From: Sphingobacterium bovisgrunnientis
GTDB taxonomy: Bacteria; Bacteroidota; Bacteroidia; Sphingobacteriales; Sphingobacteriaceae
DNA: 47,866 nucleotides
NCBI RefSeq assembly: GCF_009829085.1
Contig: NZ_WUQY01000031.1
Span: forward strand, 1-47,866
Reading direction: 5' to 3'
Of this stretch, positions 1 through 8,974 are shown piece by piece (position 1 is the stretch's first letter; each line of letters starts with the position of its first letter). A program made the translations under genes and the position numbers. The notes beneath the pieces were generated by a model. It was not told the origin of the DNA and ran no database searches. It saw nothing but the letters and a program-made list of their open reading frames with translations.

Positions 1-402
1 AATACATCAACAAAAATATATTCAACAGGAATATCAACAATTTAAAAATTAGCATTATTTAAAATGCACAACGGGTTATTATTAACATAGTTTTAATCTA
101 TCATTAATGCATACTTATAATTGTAATGATAATTTTGACATCAGTTGGTAAAATCTATGTATTGGAAGATATATTTCTACTTAAAACGTAATGTAATACA
201 TATCTAAAAAGTGAAAATCACTTGTGTGCTAGCTATTTGATAGGTTTTGGTATAAATTAGAGAATAAAAAGACAATCTTTTATATGATTAATAATGTGAT
301 TACAACTTATAATTCTAATAGATATTAGTGTTTTTAAATATTTTTAAATAAAACGTCTATGCATTTGAAATTTTAGCTCTTTGTATATAAGTGACCTAAA
401 TT
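1..402. other. AT-rich gene-free leader upstream of the FecR-type gene
   Basis: This stretch of about 400 bases has no convincing open reading frame on either strand. It is very AT-rich and should hold the promoter for the uptake locus. One TAnnTTTG-type -7 box (TAATTTTG, 130-137) is visible but no matching -33 element lies at the usual distance. It does not contain the sigma factor gene that normally sits directly upstream of a FecR gene; that gene lies at 8257-8817 instead. Confidence 0.5.
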
Positions 403-1425
403 ATGATAAAACGAAAAAAAAGCTTGAAAGAAGTTTTTGAAATTAATGAAAATCATATATTGACAAATCTTGAGAAAGAGAGTCTTTATAGAAATATTAT
501 TAAACATGGAAAACAGACTCAAATTAGAGCTCTTTTTTGGAAAATAAGTGGTATCGCTGCAATATTAGTCATTGGACTTTTATTGTTTACAAAAAATATT
601 AAAGTTGATGGGGCGTTGGATATTAAAGAATATGCAAATTTAAGTCAAAAAATCATTAACAAATCTGATACTGTTAAGATAGTTTCTAACCATTTAAAAG
701 GCGATATACTTTCACAGCTTAAAATAAACGAATCTACTATTCAAGTAGATTCATCTTTCACTACAGGTAAAAATAAATATGTAACCATATATGTACCTTA
801 TGGAAAGCGACTTGATTTTAATTTACCTGATGGATCAACTGTTTGGCTTAATTCAGGATCGTATTTAACATTTAATAACGAAATAAATGGTAAGGATAGA
901 GAAGTATACCTAAATGGAGAAGGATTTTTCAATGTCAAACAAACTGGACATAGATTTATTGTGCATACAAAATCTAATGATATCGAAGTTTTAGGTACAT
1001 CGTTTAATACCACTTCTTATGAGGATGAAAATTTATTTGCAGTTGAATTATTAACTGGTGAAGTGAAGTTGTCTAGTAATGAACATAAGTATAATTCTTT
1101 TAAGATGAATCCTGGCGAAAACATCTCAATTAATACATTAACAAATAAACTTTTTAAATCATCTAGAAAAGAAGATATTGAAATCTTGTGGACTAAAAAA
1201 CAATTATCTCTTAAAAATACAGCTTTAGGAGATATTCTTAAAAAAATGGAACGTATATATAATGTTAATATATATGCTGAAAAGGAAATAATGGCTATGA
1301 ATATCAACTATTCAGGAAGATTGAATGTTGATGTTGATGTGGTCACATCCTTAAATAGTATTTATGAATTAAACAACTATAATATAAATTTAAAAGAGAA
1401 GGAGGTCTATATAACAAAAAAATAA
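403..1425 (+). CDS. FecR-type anti-sigma factor (340 aa)
   Basis: Inner-membrane anti-sigma factor of the kind that holds an ECF sigma factor until a signal arrives from a TonB-dependent receptor. The N-terminal 43 residues are cytoplasmic and basic, a single membrane segment spans about residues 44-63, and the rest should be periplasmic. A FecR domain covers about 128-240, including the family-typical VPYGKRLDFNLPDGSTVWLN stretch and the VLGTSFN motif. The C-terminal part, about 270-338, matches the DUF4974/STN-like fold found at the end of Bacteroidota FecR proteins. Its partner should be the SusC protein that follows, which carries an STN domain. The cognate sigma gene is not directly upstream, which is unusual; the closest candidate is at 8257. 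Family call is secure; partner assignment is inferred. Confidence 0.9.
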   Translation: MIKRKKSLKEVFEINENHILTNLEKESLYRNIIKHGKQTQIRALFWKISGIAAILVIGLLLFTKNIKVDGALDIKEYANLSQKIINKSDTVKIVSNHLKGDILSQLKINESTIQVDSSFTTGKNKYVTIYVPYGKRLDFNLPDGSTVWLNSGSYLTFNNEINGKDREVYLNGEGFFNVKQTGHRFIVHTKSNDIEVLGTSFNTTSYEDENLFAVELLTGEVKLSSNEHKYNSFKMNPGENISINTLTNKLFKSSRKEDIEILWTKKQLSLKNTALGDILKKMERIYNVNIYAEKEIMAMNINYSGRLNVDVDVVTSLNSIYELNNYNINLKEKEVYITKK

Positions 1426-1445
1426 ACCAATTATAACCAAAATAA

Positions 1446-1469
1446 GAAGAGGAGCTGGCACTCCTCTTC
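1446..1469 (+). terminator. Intercistronic hairpin between the FecR-type gene and susC
   Basis: A 9-bp perfect stem (1446-1454 with 1461-1469) encloses a 6-base loop. No continuous U tract follows, so it is more likely an attenuator or a 3'-end stabiliser than a full terminator. It would allow fewer transcripts to continue, or a different mRNA stability, between the regulator and the transporter genes. Confidence 0.4.
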
Positions 1470-1518
1470 AATCATTTAATATTAAATCACTTACATAATT
1501 TAAAATTGCATCTAAAAT

Positions 1519-4500
1519 ATGAAATTAAGATACATCAGACAAAGTATTTTGTTTGAAGAGCATAAATTGTCTCGAATTAAATATATTATGAAGATATCAA
1601 CAGTTTTAATAATTGGACTTTTAACGTCAATATCCACAATGGGATACACTCAACGTGTTAGTGTAAGACTCAAAAATGTTCCTTTAAAAACTCTATTGGA
1701 AGAATTGCAAAAGCAAACTGATGTTGCTTTATTATTCACAGAAAATCTTATTGCTAATAAGAAGGTCTCACTTGATATAAAAGATATTAAATTGACTGAC
1801 TTATTAAATAAAGAACTTCCTAAACATTCATTAGACTATAAGACCTTTAATGGACAAATAACAATTATACCATTAAATGATAGAAAAAGTGAGAAAGTGA
1901 AAGTAGAGGTTGAGAGCAAGAGTATTCAGGAATCGATTACTGTAAAAGGTAGGGTTTTTAATACTAACGAACCTCCATTAGCTTTAGAAGGCGTAAATAT
2001 TTCTATAAAAGGTGGGAATACAGTCGGTGTCACTGGTAGCGGTGGCTACTATACTGTTGTAGTTACAAAAGGTTCATATCTATCGTTTACTACAGTCGGT
2101 CATCATACAAAAGAAGTACTTGTCACAAAAGATGAAAACAATTTGACTGTTTCATTACAAGATGATGTTGCGGATGTAGAAGAAGTGGTAGTTGTGGGTA
2201 TGACTGAAATGCAGAAAAAACATATTGCTAGTTCTGTCGCTAGCCTTAATGTCGCATCAAATATTGAAGGAAAGGCTATCACAAATTTATCTCAATCACT
2301 TCAAGGAGGTGTGACTGGATTGAATGTTCAACAGGGGTCTGGTCTCCCTGGTGGTGATGCTGCTACCATTAAGATTAGAGGTATTTCAACATTGAATAAT
2401 GCTGATCCACTAATATTGGTTGACGGTGTTCCTATGGATATGAATCATATTGACCCTGTTACAGTGGAGAGTGTGACGATATTAAAGGATGCTGCTGCAG
2501 CTGCTATTTATGGTGCTAGAGCAGCTAATGGAGTAATCTTGGTAACCACAAAAAGAGGAAAGGCTGGACAAATCAATATATTATATGATGGGTATTATGG
2601 GCAACAAAATCCAACACAAATTCCTGAGTTTGTAGATGCCCCGACTTATATGCATATGTACAATTATGCAACGGTAGCATCAGGTGGTCAACCATTTTAT
2701 ACTGAAGAAGAAATTCAAAAAACATCTTCTGGTGAAGATCCTATTAACTTTCCAAATACTAATTGGGTAGATGAAATAATTGATAAATATTCTCCATTAA
2801 CTTCACACTCTTTGTCTATTAGTGGAGGTAATGATGTGGCACGTTTTGCTGTAACAGGTAATTATATGTATCAAAAAGGTATGTTACCATTAAATCAAAT
2901 GGATAGATTTAATATTCGAGCAAATACAACGGTGTCATTATCTAAAAAGTTCTTAGTAAATCTTGATGTATTAGGTATTAGAAGAAACACAATGTACCCT
3001 AACCGCTCTTTGAGTAATGGTGGTATTCGTATGTTGGATGATTTATACAGACTTCCACCGACTATATTACCAAAATATCCTCAAGAAGAAGGTTGGCCAA
3101 CGATCTATGGACGATATGCCGATATTGTAAATCCAATTGCATATGCTGAAGTTGGAGGAACATTAGGATATCAATATGATCAAGCTACTATTAACTTGCA
3201 GCCAAAATGGAGTATTTCTAATAACTTGAATTTGAGAGGACAGTTTAGTTATCGTCTAAATAGTGATGTATATAAACAAAAAAGAGATAATTTCTATTTC
3301 TTTGATTATTACACTAAACAGCTAGTTCAAACTTGGGCAGTACAGAGAGATGCATATTCTGAAACTAGAGATACTTATTTGTTTATGAGTACTATGTTAG
3401 ATTATAATAAATCATTATATAAACATAATATCTATGCAATGGGAGGTTTCTCAATGGAGAAATTTAACAATGGTTATTGGAATATGTCAGCTCTAGCTTC
3501 TGCATATGCTAAAGTAAATTATTCATTTGATGATCGATATTTGGCAGAGTTATCATTCCGCGCGGATGGTTCTTCTAAATTTGGTCCTGGTCAAAAATGG
3601 GGATATTTTCCTTCAATGGCATTAGGTTGGAACGTTCACAATGAGAATTTTTTTAATGTAGATGCTATTTCGAATTTAAAAGTTAGAGCATCCTATGGTT
3701 TATTGGGTAATGAAAATATAGGCTTATATAGATATCAAAACCTTATCAATACTACTAATGGTACTGAAAACGTATGGGGAAATCCAGATATCACCTGGGA
3801 AAAAGTTCACATCTTAGATTTAGGTCTTGATCTATCTATTTTGAATAATAAATTAGGATTAACATTTGACTACTACGATAAACGTACTAAAGATGTTATT
3901 TTACAACCTACTGTAGCTCCATCTGGTTCATTAGGATCGGCTCCACTTAATTCTGGTGAAGTATATAACAAAGGTTTTGAACTTTCATTAAACTATAATC
4001 AAGATATTAGTAAAGACTTTTCATTCTCATTCCGTCCAGGATTTACGTATAACAAAAATGAAATTACTAATCTTTTCGGAGGTCCATATTTAAGTGGTAT
4101 TGAGATTAATGAAGTTGGTCATAGTATCAAGAGTTACTATGGATACGTATCGAATGGAATATTACAATATTCAGACTTCGAAGAGAATAAAATAAATGCA
4201 AAAGTACCAATTGTCGCAGGACAAGGCCCTGGTGATATCAAATATGTTGACTTAAATGACGATGGCATCATTGATGAGAATGATCAACAAGTAATTGGAG
4301 ACCCAACACCTCGTATTAATTACTTTGCTAATTTTAGTTTCAACTACAAAAGACTTGATTTAGAGTTCTTATTACAAGGTACTGGTAAGCATGATTATTC
4401 TGCAAATCTAGGAGGTAAATCAAGTGGATATTTATGGCATCCAATAAATATGAGTGCATCCGGCGGTGTACCAACTACCTATAGAGCGTCAAACTCATGG

Positions 4501-4803
4501 AGAGACAATAATCAAGATGCAATATATCCTAGAATCTTAGCCAATCCAGCTACAAATGTATTGAGGAGTGATTTTTGGTTATTCAATGCGCAATACATGC
4601 GTGTTAAGTTCATACAGCTAGGCTATAGATTAAACAATGACTTCCTAAATAAGTATGGAATAAAAAATTCTAGAATTTATTTAAATGCACAAAACCCATT
4701 ACTATTTACTGGTATCAAGCAAGCAGATCCAGAGTCTCAGGGTGGTTCTTGGACTTATGGTATTATGAGAACATTTACAATGGGGGTTACAGCTAATTTT
4801 TAA
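1519..4803 (+). CDS. susC: SusC/RagA-type TonB-dependent outer-membrane transporter with STN signalling domain (1094 aa)
   Basis: Outer-membrane beta-barrel that imports a substrate captured by its SusD partner, energised by TonB. Domains in order: an extended signal peptide (hydrophobic core about 28-42); an STN/secretin domain at about 48-117, the module that contacts FecR; a carboxypeptidase-D-like barrel at about 141-214; a TonB-box-like acidic/valine run at 219-227 (DVEEVVVVG); a plug with VTGLNVQQGSGLPGGDA and IRGISTLNNADPLILVDGVP; then the barrel, ending in a terminal Phe as outer-membrane proteins do. The STN domain marks this as a transporter that also signals through FecR to an ECF sigma factor. 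susD follows after about 10 bases, so the two are co-transcribed. Start chosen at the first ATG; an in-frame ATG at codon 24 would leave a more classical signal peptide. Confidence 0.95.
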   Translation: MKLRYIRQSILFEEHKLSRIKYIMKISTVLIIGLLTSISTMGYTQRVSVRLKNVPLKTLLEELQKQTDVALLFTENLIANKKVSLDIKDIKLTDLLNKELPKHSLDYKTFNGQITIIPLNDRKSEKVKVEVESKSIQESITVKGRVFNTNEPPLALEGVNISIKGGNTVGVTGSGGYYTVVVTKGSYLSFTTVGHHTKEVLVTKDENNLTVSLQDDVADVEEVVVVGMTEMQKKHIASSVASLNVASNIEGKAITNLSQSLQGGVTGLNVQQGSGLPGGDAATIKIRGISTLNNADPLILVDGVPMDMNHIDPVTVESVTILKDAAAAAIYGARAANGVILVTTKRGKAGQINILYDGYYGQQNPTQIPEFVDAPTYMHMYNYATVASGGQPFYTEEEIQKTSSGEDPINFPNTNWVDEIIDKYSPLTSHSLSISGGNDVARFAVTGNYMYQKGMLPLNQMDRFNIRANTTVSLSKKFLVNLDVLGIRRNTMYPNRSLSNGGIRMLDDLYRLPPTILPKYPQEEGWPTIYGRYADIVNPIAYAEVGGTLGYQYDQATINLQPKWSISNNLNLRGQFSYRLNSDVYKQKRDNFYFFDYYTKQLVQTWAVQRDAYSETRDTYLFMSTMLDYNKSLYKHNIYAMGGFSMEKFNNGYWNMSALASAYAKVNYSFDDRYLAELSFRADGSSKFGPGQKWGYFPSMALGWNVHNENFFNVDAISNLKVRASYGLLGNENIGLYRYQNLINTTNGTENVWGNPDITWEKVHILDLGLDLSILNNKLGLTFDYYDKRTKDVILQPTVAPSGSLGSAPLNSGEVYNKGFELSLNYNQDISKDFSFSFRPGFTYNKNEITNLFGGPYLSGIEINEVGHSIKSYYGYVSNGILQYSDFEENKINAKVPIVAGQGPGDIKYVDLNDDGIIDENDQQVIGDPTPRINYFANFSFNYKRLDLEFLLQGTGKHDYSANLGGKSSGYLWHPINMSASGGVPTTYRASNSWRDNNQDAIYPRILANPATNVLRSDFWLFNAQYMRVKFIQLGYRLNNDFLNKYGIKNSRIYLNAQNPLLFTGIKQADPESQGGSWTYGIMRTFTMGVTANF

Positions 4804-4813
4804 TGACTAGGTT

Positions 4814-6415
4814 ATGAAAACAAAATATAGATTCAAAAAAACTATACTAGGCGCAATTTTAGCCTTAAGCATAATGCAGGTGTCCTGCGATAATTTTTTA
4901 ACCATTGATAGTCCTAATGGTGTGTCTGATGAACAATGGTGGAATACTGAAACTGATGCATATAATGCAATAGCTCAAGTCTATGCAGGTATTCCAGGAG
5001 GGTCATCTGGTCGTAATATTATGTATTATAGTGGTTTGACAGATGAAGCTGTTCATAGAGGTGATTTCAAAGGAGCTTATGATGATTTCACAAGAGGCTT
5101 AGCAACAAGTAGATGGGGGGTCGCTCAATCATTGTGGGCAGATGATTATACCTGTATCAGAAGAGCAAATAGGTTCTTAGAGAATGTGGATAAAGTCTTC
5201 ATGGATGCATCTCTAAAAGAGAGAATGATTCTAGAAGCTCGTGCTCTACGAGCATATTATCACATGGAATTGATGATGGTTTTTGGGGATATTCCGCTAT
5301 TGACAAAATCACTTAAAGTAGAAGAAAATAAACAGCCTCGTACATCTATTGATGAAGTTTATTCATTTATTGTAGACGAATTAAAGGTCTGTGCTGAATT
5401 ATTGCCAAGTACATATACAAATGCTGACAGACATCGTGTTACTAGTGGCACATGTTGGGCTCTACTTGCACGTTTAGGAATGTTTAAAAAGGATTATGAG
5501 CTGGCTAAATTAGCTTCTAAAAAAATCATAGATTCTAAAGTCTACAAATTATGGAAAAATAATACAAATAAAGCTAATAGTTTTAGTGAGTTGTTTGGAT
5601 ACACAGGTGAATTAAATGATGAGAGAATCTTTTTTAAAGAAAACGGATGTAGTAATGCATGGACCTCATTTGCTCCATATGGAATCGGTGGTGAGACATA
5701 CCTATCTCCAACAAATACAGTTGTTGATAATTTTGAAACGAAACAAGGTAAAACAATCTATGAATTAGGTGCTGATTCTGTTGCTATATACAAGAAGAAT
5801 CCAAATTATCAAAATAATAGGGATCCTAGACTTTCTGCTTCGGTATTCGTGCCAAATGAAAATTTTCAAGGTAAGTATATTCTTGATCCTTTTTATAACC
5901 CTGCAGATAAAATTGGTTTAACTAAGTCTACTGCTACTGGATTTTGGATTAAGAAATATATAGACCCTAGAGATCAACAAGGTAAAACAGGTACATTAGA
6001 TTTTATGATTATTAGATATGCTGAAATGCTTTTAACATATGCAGAAGCTATGATAGAACTTAATCAATGGAATGATGCATCTGTATTGGCAGCTATTAAT
6101 GATGTGCGAGATAGAGCTGCAATGCCAGTTGTGAATACTGATGTTTATAATTCTCAATCTAAGATGAGAGAATTAATTCGTAGAGAAAGACAAGCCGAAT
6201 TAGCTTTTGAAGGGGGGAGATATCATGATATACGTAGATGGGGAATCGATGAAGAAGTTATGAATGGACAAGTATATGGAGCGATTAACCCTACTACTGG
6301 TGAAATAACTCGTGTACAAACTCGTAAGTATAGCCGCGATAGAGAATATCTATGGCCAATTCCAGAAGTTGAGTTAATTCCAAATGAAAACATGGTTCAA
6401 AATCCAAACTATTAA
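4814..6415 (+). CDS. susD: SusD/RagB-type substrate-binding lipoprotein (533 aa)
   Basis: Surface lipoprotein that forms the lid of the SusC pore and binds the incoming substrate. The signal peptide ends in a lipobox with the lipidated cysteine at residue 25 (MQVSC). The N-terminal TPR-like part includes EARALRAYYHMELMMVFGDI, a SusD hallmark. The C-terminal part has LIRRERQAELAFEGGRYHDI with RRWG, also diagnostic, and the protein ends in NPNY. Length is normal. The gene lies about 10 bases after susC and four bases before the next gene, so the four genes look like one operon. The substrate cannot be read from the sequence; the adjoining EEP genes point to a phosphodiester or phosphate-bearing compound rather than a plain glycan, which is inference. 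Confidence 0.95.
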   Translation: MKTKYRFKKTILGAILALSIMQVSCDNFLTIDSPNGVSDEQWWNTETDAYNAIAQVYAGIPGGSSGRNIMYYSGLTDEAVHRGDFKGAYDDFTRGLATSRWGVAQSLWADDYTCIRRANRFLENVDKVFMDASLKERMILEARALRAYYHMELMMVFGDIPLLTKSLKVEENKQPRTSIDEVYSFIVDELKVCAELLPSTYTNADRHRVTSGTCWALLARLGMFKKDYELAKLASKKIIDSKVYKLWKNNTNKANSFSELFGYTGELNDERIFFKENGCSNAWTSFAPYGIGGETYLSPTNTVVDNFETKQGKTIYELGADSVAIYKKNPNYQNNRDPRLSASVFVPNENFQGKYILDPFYNPADKIGLTKSTATGFWIKKYIDPRDQQGKTGTLDFMIIRYAEMLLTYAEAMIELNQWNDASVLAAINDVRDRAAMPVVNTDVYNSQSKMRELIRRERQAELAFEGGRYHDIRRWGIDEEVMNGQVYGAINPTTGEITRVQTRKYSRDREYLWPIPEVELIPNENMVQNPNY

Positions 6416-6419
6416 TCAC

Positions 6420-7274
6420 ATGAAAAAGATAATTATATTATTAGTAGCTTTTGCCATAGGATTTAATCTAAATTCATGTCAAAAATCATATGATCCAGGA
6501 GACTGGAGTGAACTTCCAGAGTACCCAACATTAGATGATGAGTATAAAGGGCCTGCAAAAACTTTGAAGGTCATGTCGATAAATATGAATCTAGCGAGTA
6601 CAGCAGCGAATTTTCCTAAAATGGTTGAAGTTATAAAAGCTTATAATCCTGATTTATTATTTTTAAGACAATGTGATAGCAAAACAACAAGAGCTAATTC
6701 AATTGATAGACCCCAAGTAATAGCTGATGAGTTAGATATGAATGTATATATGAAGGGACGTAGTTATCAAAATGGATTATTTGGCAATGCTGTTTTATCA
6801 AAGTTTCCTATAAAAGAAACATTTGGATTAGATTTAACTAAGGGAACAGGAGGTGAACAGCGTATGTTAGCCATGATAAAAATCGAAATTGAAGAAGGAG
6901 TAGAGATTTATTTTGCGGGTACAGAACTAGAAACTATTGCAGATGATCGTAGACCTCAAATTATAGATATCTTACGAGAAATTCAAGAAATAACCGACCC
7001 ATTAATACTTGTGGGTAATTTCAATGAACAGCAAGTATCTCCAGGTGATGCTTTGAATTATCTAGCTGGTGATTTCTTGTTTGCTTGTCCTACTACAGGA
7101 TGTGCTTTCAACTCACCTAAAGCTACTTTGACTCAAACCACAGATTACATCACATTCAAAGATCCTGCAGGAAAAATTATTATCTCGAAAAATCAAGAAC
7201 CATTTAAAGTTCCCGAATCACCAAATAATTTTTTCCCTTCAGTAGCTGAACTTAAAATTAAATTACCTCAATAA
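6420..7274 (+). CDS. EEP-fold lipoprotein with degenerate active site (probable pseudoenzyme, 284 aa)
   Basis: Endonuclease/exonuclease/phosphatase-family lipoprotein, lipidated at Cys20 (LNSC). I start it at the ATG four bases after the susD stop; a longer frame starting inside susD would bury the signal peptide. The fold can be followed (VMSINMNLAS, FGNAVLSKFP, EQRMLAM, TTDYITF), but catalytic positions are replaced when aligned with the next gene product: the metal-binding Glu of LQEVD is Cys85, the His of STHFD is Glu169, the Asp of GGDYN is Asn200, and the SDH triad is Asn269-Asn270-Phe271. A paired-cysteine region (223-228) is shared with the neighbour. It sits directly after susD, where surface substrate-binding proteins (SusE-like) are normally encoded. 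I infer a non-catalytic binding role. Confidence 0.85.
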   Translation: MKKIIILLVAFAIGFNLNSCQKSYDPGDWSELPEYPTLDDEYKGPAKTLKVMSINMNLASTAANFPKMVEVIKAYNPDLLFLRQCDSKTTRANSIDRPQVIADELDMNVYMKGRSYQNGLFGNAVLSKFPIKETFGLDLTKGTGGEQRMLAMIKIEIEEGVEIYFAGTELETIADDRRPQIIDILREIQEITDPLILVGNFNEQQVSPGDALNYLAGDFLFACPTTGCAFNSPKATLTQTTDYITFKDPAGKIIISKNQEPFKVPESPNNFFPSVAELKIKLPQ

Positions 7275-7283
7275 TAAATTCTA

Positions 7284-8084
7284 ATGATAAAAAGTATTAT
7301 AACAAATTTAAGTGCTATTACTTTACTTCTGATTACTTGTTGTAGTAGTTCAAGTGATAGTCCAGCTCCAGTTAAAAGTAATAAGTTGACGTTATTGACA
7401 TATAATATACATCATGGAGCTCCTTCTAATCCTGATGTTATTAATTTATCAAATATTGCAGCAGTGATTAAAAAGAGCGGTGCTGAAATTATTGCACTTC
7501 AAGAGGTTGATGTCAATACTGAGAGATCCAATAATATTGACCAAGTTAAGGCATTGGCAGAATTACTTGGTATGGAATATTATTTTTCGAAGTCAATAGA
7601 TTATAGAAATGGGGAGTATGGTAATGCTATTCTAAGTAAATATCCAATGAGTAATAAACGTAGGTTCGATCTACCTATGCCAGTTGCTGGTGAGAAAAGA
7701 AGCGTTGCTTTTGCTACTATTGAACTTCCAGATGGAAAAACTATTGAATTTGGATCTACACATTTTGATTTGGCTGCAAGTAGAGTAGAGCAAGCTAAAT
7801 TTTTAAATGAATACAGTAAACAATTAAACAAACCATTATTTATTGGTGGTGATTATAACGCAACACCTGAATCACCAGAAATGATCGAATTAAAGAAAGA
7901 ATTTAATTTTTCTTGCAAAGGACCATGTCCATTTACAATTCCTGTAAACAGTCCTAATAAGGCAATTGACTTTGTTGTTTATAATAAAGCTGCTCAAAAA
8001 GATTTTACACTTTTATCAGGAGTTGCTATGAATGGACAATATGCATCAGATCATTTACCTGTTATAGCAGTATTTCAATACTAA
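7284..8084 (+). CDS. Endonuclease/exonuclease/phosphatase-family lipoprotein, intact active site (266 aa)
   Basis: Metal-dependent phosphoesterase of the EEP superfamily (nucleases, sphingomyelinases, inositol-phosphate phosphatases). The signal peptide ends in a lipobox around Cys19-Cys20, followed by a serine-rich tether, so it is probably anchored at the cell surface or outer-membrane inner leaflet. All catalytic motifs are present: Asn41 (LTYNIHHG), Glu74 (ALQEVD), Arg139, His160 (GSTHFD), Asp190 and Asn192 (GGDYN), Asp229 (AIDFVVY), Asp256-His257 (SDHLP). It is the last gene of the susCD cluster, 9 bases behind its inactive paralogue, with a terminator just after it. A role in cleaving the substrate that SusCD imports is the natural inference; whether that is a nucleic acid, a phospholipid head group or another phosphodiester cannot be seen. 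Confidence 0.9.
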   Translation: MIKSIITNLSAITLLLITCCSSSSDSPAPVKSNKLTLLTYNIHHGAPSNPDVINLSNIAAVIKKSGAEIIALQEVDVNTERSNNIDQVKALAELLGMEYYFSKSIDYRNGEYGNAILSKYPMSNKRRFDLPMPVAGEKRSVAFATIELPDGKTIEFGSTHFDLAASRVEQAKFLNEYSKQLNKPLFIGGDYNATPESPEMIELKKEFNFSCKGPCPFTIPVNSPNKAIDFVVYNKAAQKDFTLLSGVAMNGQYASDHLPVIAVFQY

Positions 8085-8103
8085 ATTTGTTGATACAATT
8101 TTT

Positions 8104-8131
8104 AAAAAGGAGCAGAATTGCTCCTTTTTTT
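8104..8131 (+). terminator. Rho-independent terminator after the SusCD/EEP cluster
   Basis: GGAGCA pairs with TGCTCC around a 4-base loop, with the preceding A run pairing to a run of seven Ts. It separates the uptake genes from the sigma factor gene downstream. Confidence 0.85.
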
Positions 8132-8156
8132 GTGAAAATCAATCAATAAAATATAT

Positions 8157-8164
8157 TATATTTG
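8157..8164 (+). promoter_or_regulatory. Candidate -7 box for the ECF sigma gene
   Basis: TATATTTG matches the Bacteroidota housekeeping -7 consensus TAnnTTTG about 93 bases before the sigma gene start. A TTTG at 8129-8132 could serve as -33, although the spacing (24) is a little long. If real, the sigma factor has its own promoter, separate from the susCD operon. Confidence 0.35.
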
Positions 8165-8256
8165 AAGTGAAGTGCCTATAAAAGACATTAATTGATAACC
8201 AGTTTGTATATATAATAACCTACTAAGTCTTTTAAGTTTTTTTAAATTACTAAGAA

Positions 8257-8817
8257 ATGACCTGGACAGAATTTTTACAAGGAGATGCAAAGGCTTTTGA
8301 AATCGTATACAATGAGTATATTGATGACCTTTACACTTTTGGTGTTAAATTTCATTCAGACAAAGAGGTCGTTTTAGATTGTATTCATGATTTATTTGTT
8401 AGTTTATACAACAATCCAAGGATAGCTCAACAAGTTGAAGTGAGGTTTTATTTGTTTTCTTCACTTCGAAGACGATTATTAAAAATTAAAAAGGAATTTT
8501 CAAAGTTTTCTGATGAAGATATTCAAGATAATTTAGTTCAGATTGCAAGCCCTGAATTCGAGTGGATAGAGCAGGAGTCTCAAGAAATAAATACTCAAAG
8601 ACTAAAAAAATACTTAGAAAAACTTCCTAAGAGGCAATGTGAAGTCTTGTTTCTAAAATATTATATGGATTTTAGTTATGAAGAAATTTCATCAATGATG
8701 AATGTTAGTGTCGAATCATGCCGTACTTTATCTTATCGCGCAATTAGACAGTTGAAAGTAAATTTTTCTTCATTAGAAGTATCAACTCTATTATTAATCT
8801 GTATTAGAGAGTTTTAA
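8257..8817 (+). CDS. ECF-type RNA polymerase sigma factor (186 aa)
   Basis: Sigma-70 family factor of the extracytoplasmic-function type common in Bacteroidota. Region 2 spans about 13-55 (AFEIVYNEYIDDLYTFGVKF, then HDLFVSLYNN) and region 4 about 118-172, with LPKRQCEVLFLKYYMDFSYE and a helix-turn-helix ending in SYRAIRQLK. The last 15 residues form a hydrophobic tail. It is the only sigma gene in the window and the best candidate partner of the FecR-type protein at 403-1425, but it lies 6.8 kb away at the other end of the susCD cluster behind a terminator. The usual order is sigma-fecR-susC. Alternatively it serves another regulon and a different sigma factor works with the FecR protein. Confidence 0.88.
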   Translation: MTWTEFLQGDAKAFEIVYNEYIDDLYTFGVKFHSDKEVVLDCIHDLFVSLYNNPRIAQQVEVRFYLFSSLRRRLLKIKKEFSKFSDEDIQDNLVQIASPEFEWIEQESQEINTQRLKKYLEKLPKRQCEVLFLKYYMDFSYEEISSMMNVSVESCRTLSYRAIRQLKVNFSSLEVSTLLLICIREF

Positions 8818-8821
8818 GAAG

Positions 8822-8857
8822 GAGTTTTATTAATCCTCGAAACTCTACTCTTTTTTT
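8822..8857 (+). terminator. Weak possible terminator after the sigma factor gene
   Basis: GAGTTT (8822-8827) pairs with AAACTC (8840-8845), followed a few bases later by a run of seven Ts. The stem is short and the loop long, so the call is tentative. Confidence 0.35.
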
Positions 8858-8974
8858 ATTATTGCTAACTTATACATTTCTACATAATCACATTGTCTTA
8901 ATTACTTTAATAATACAAGATTGGCTATAGTAATACAGCTTAAGATGTTATATTTGTGATAGACTATACATTTT

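Noticed and set aside
6384..6419. Longer N-terminus for the first EEP protein, starting inside susD
   Set aside because: It would put 12 codons before the lipoprotein signal peptide; the ATG at 6420 gives a clean signal and a four-base gap to the susD stop.
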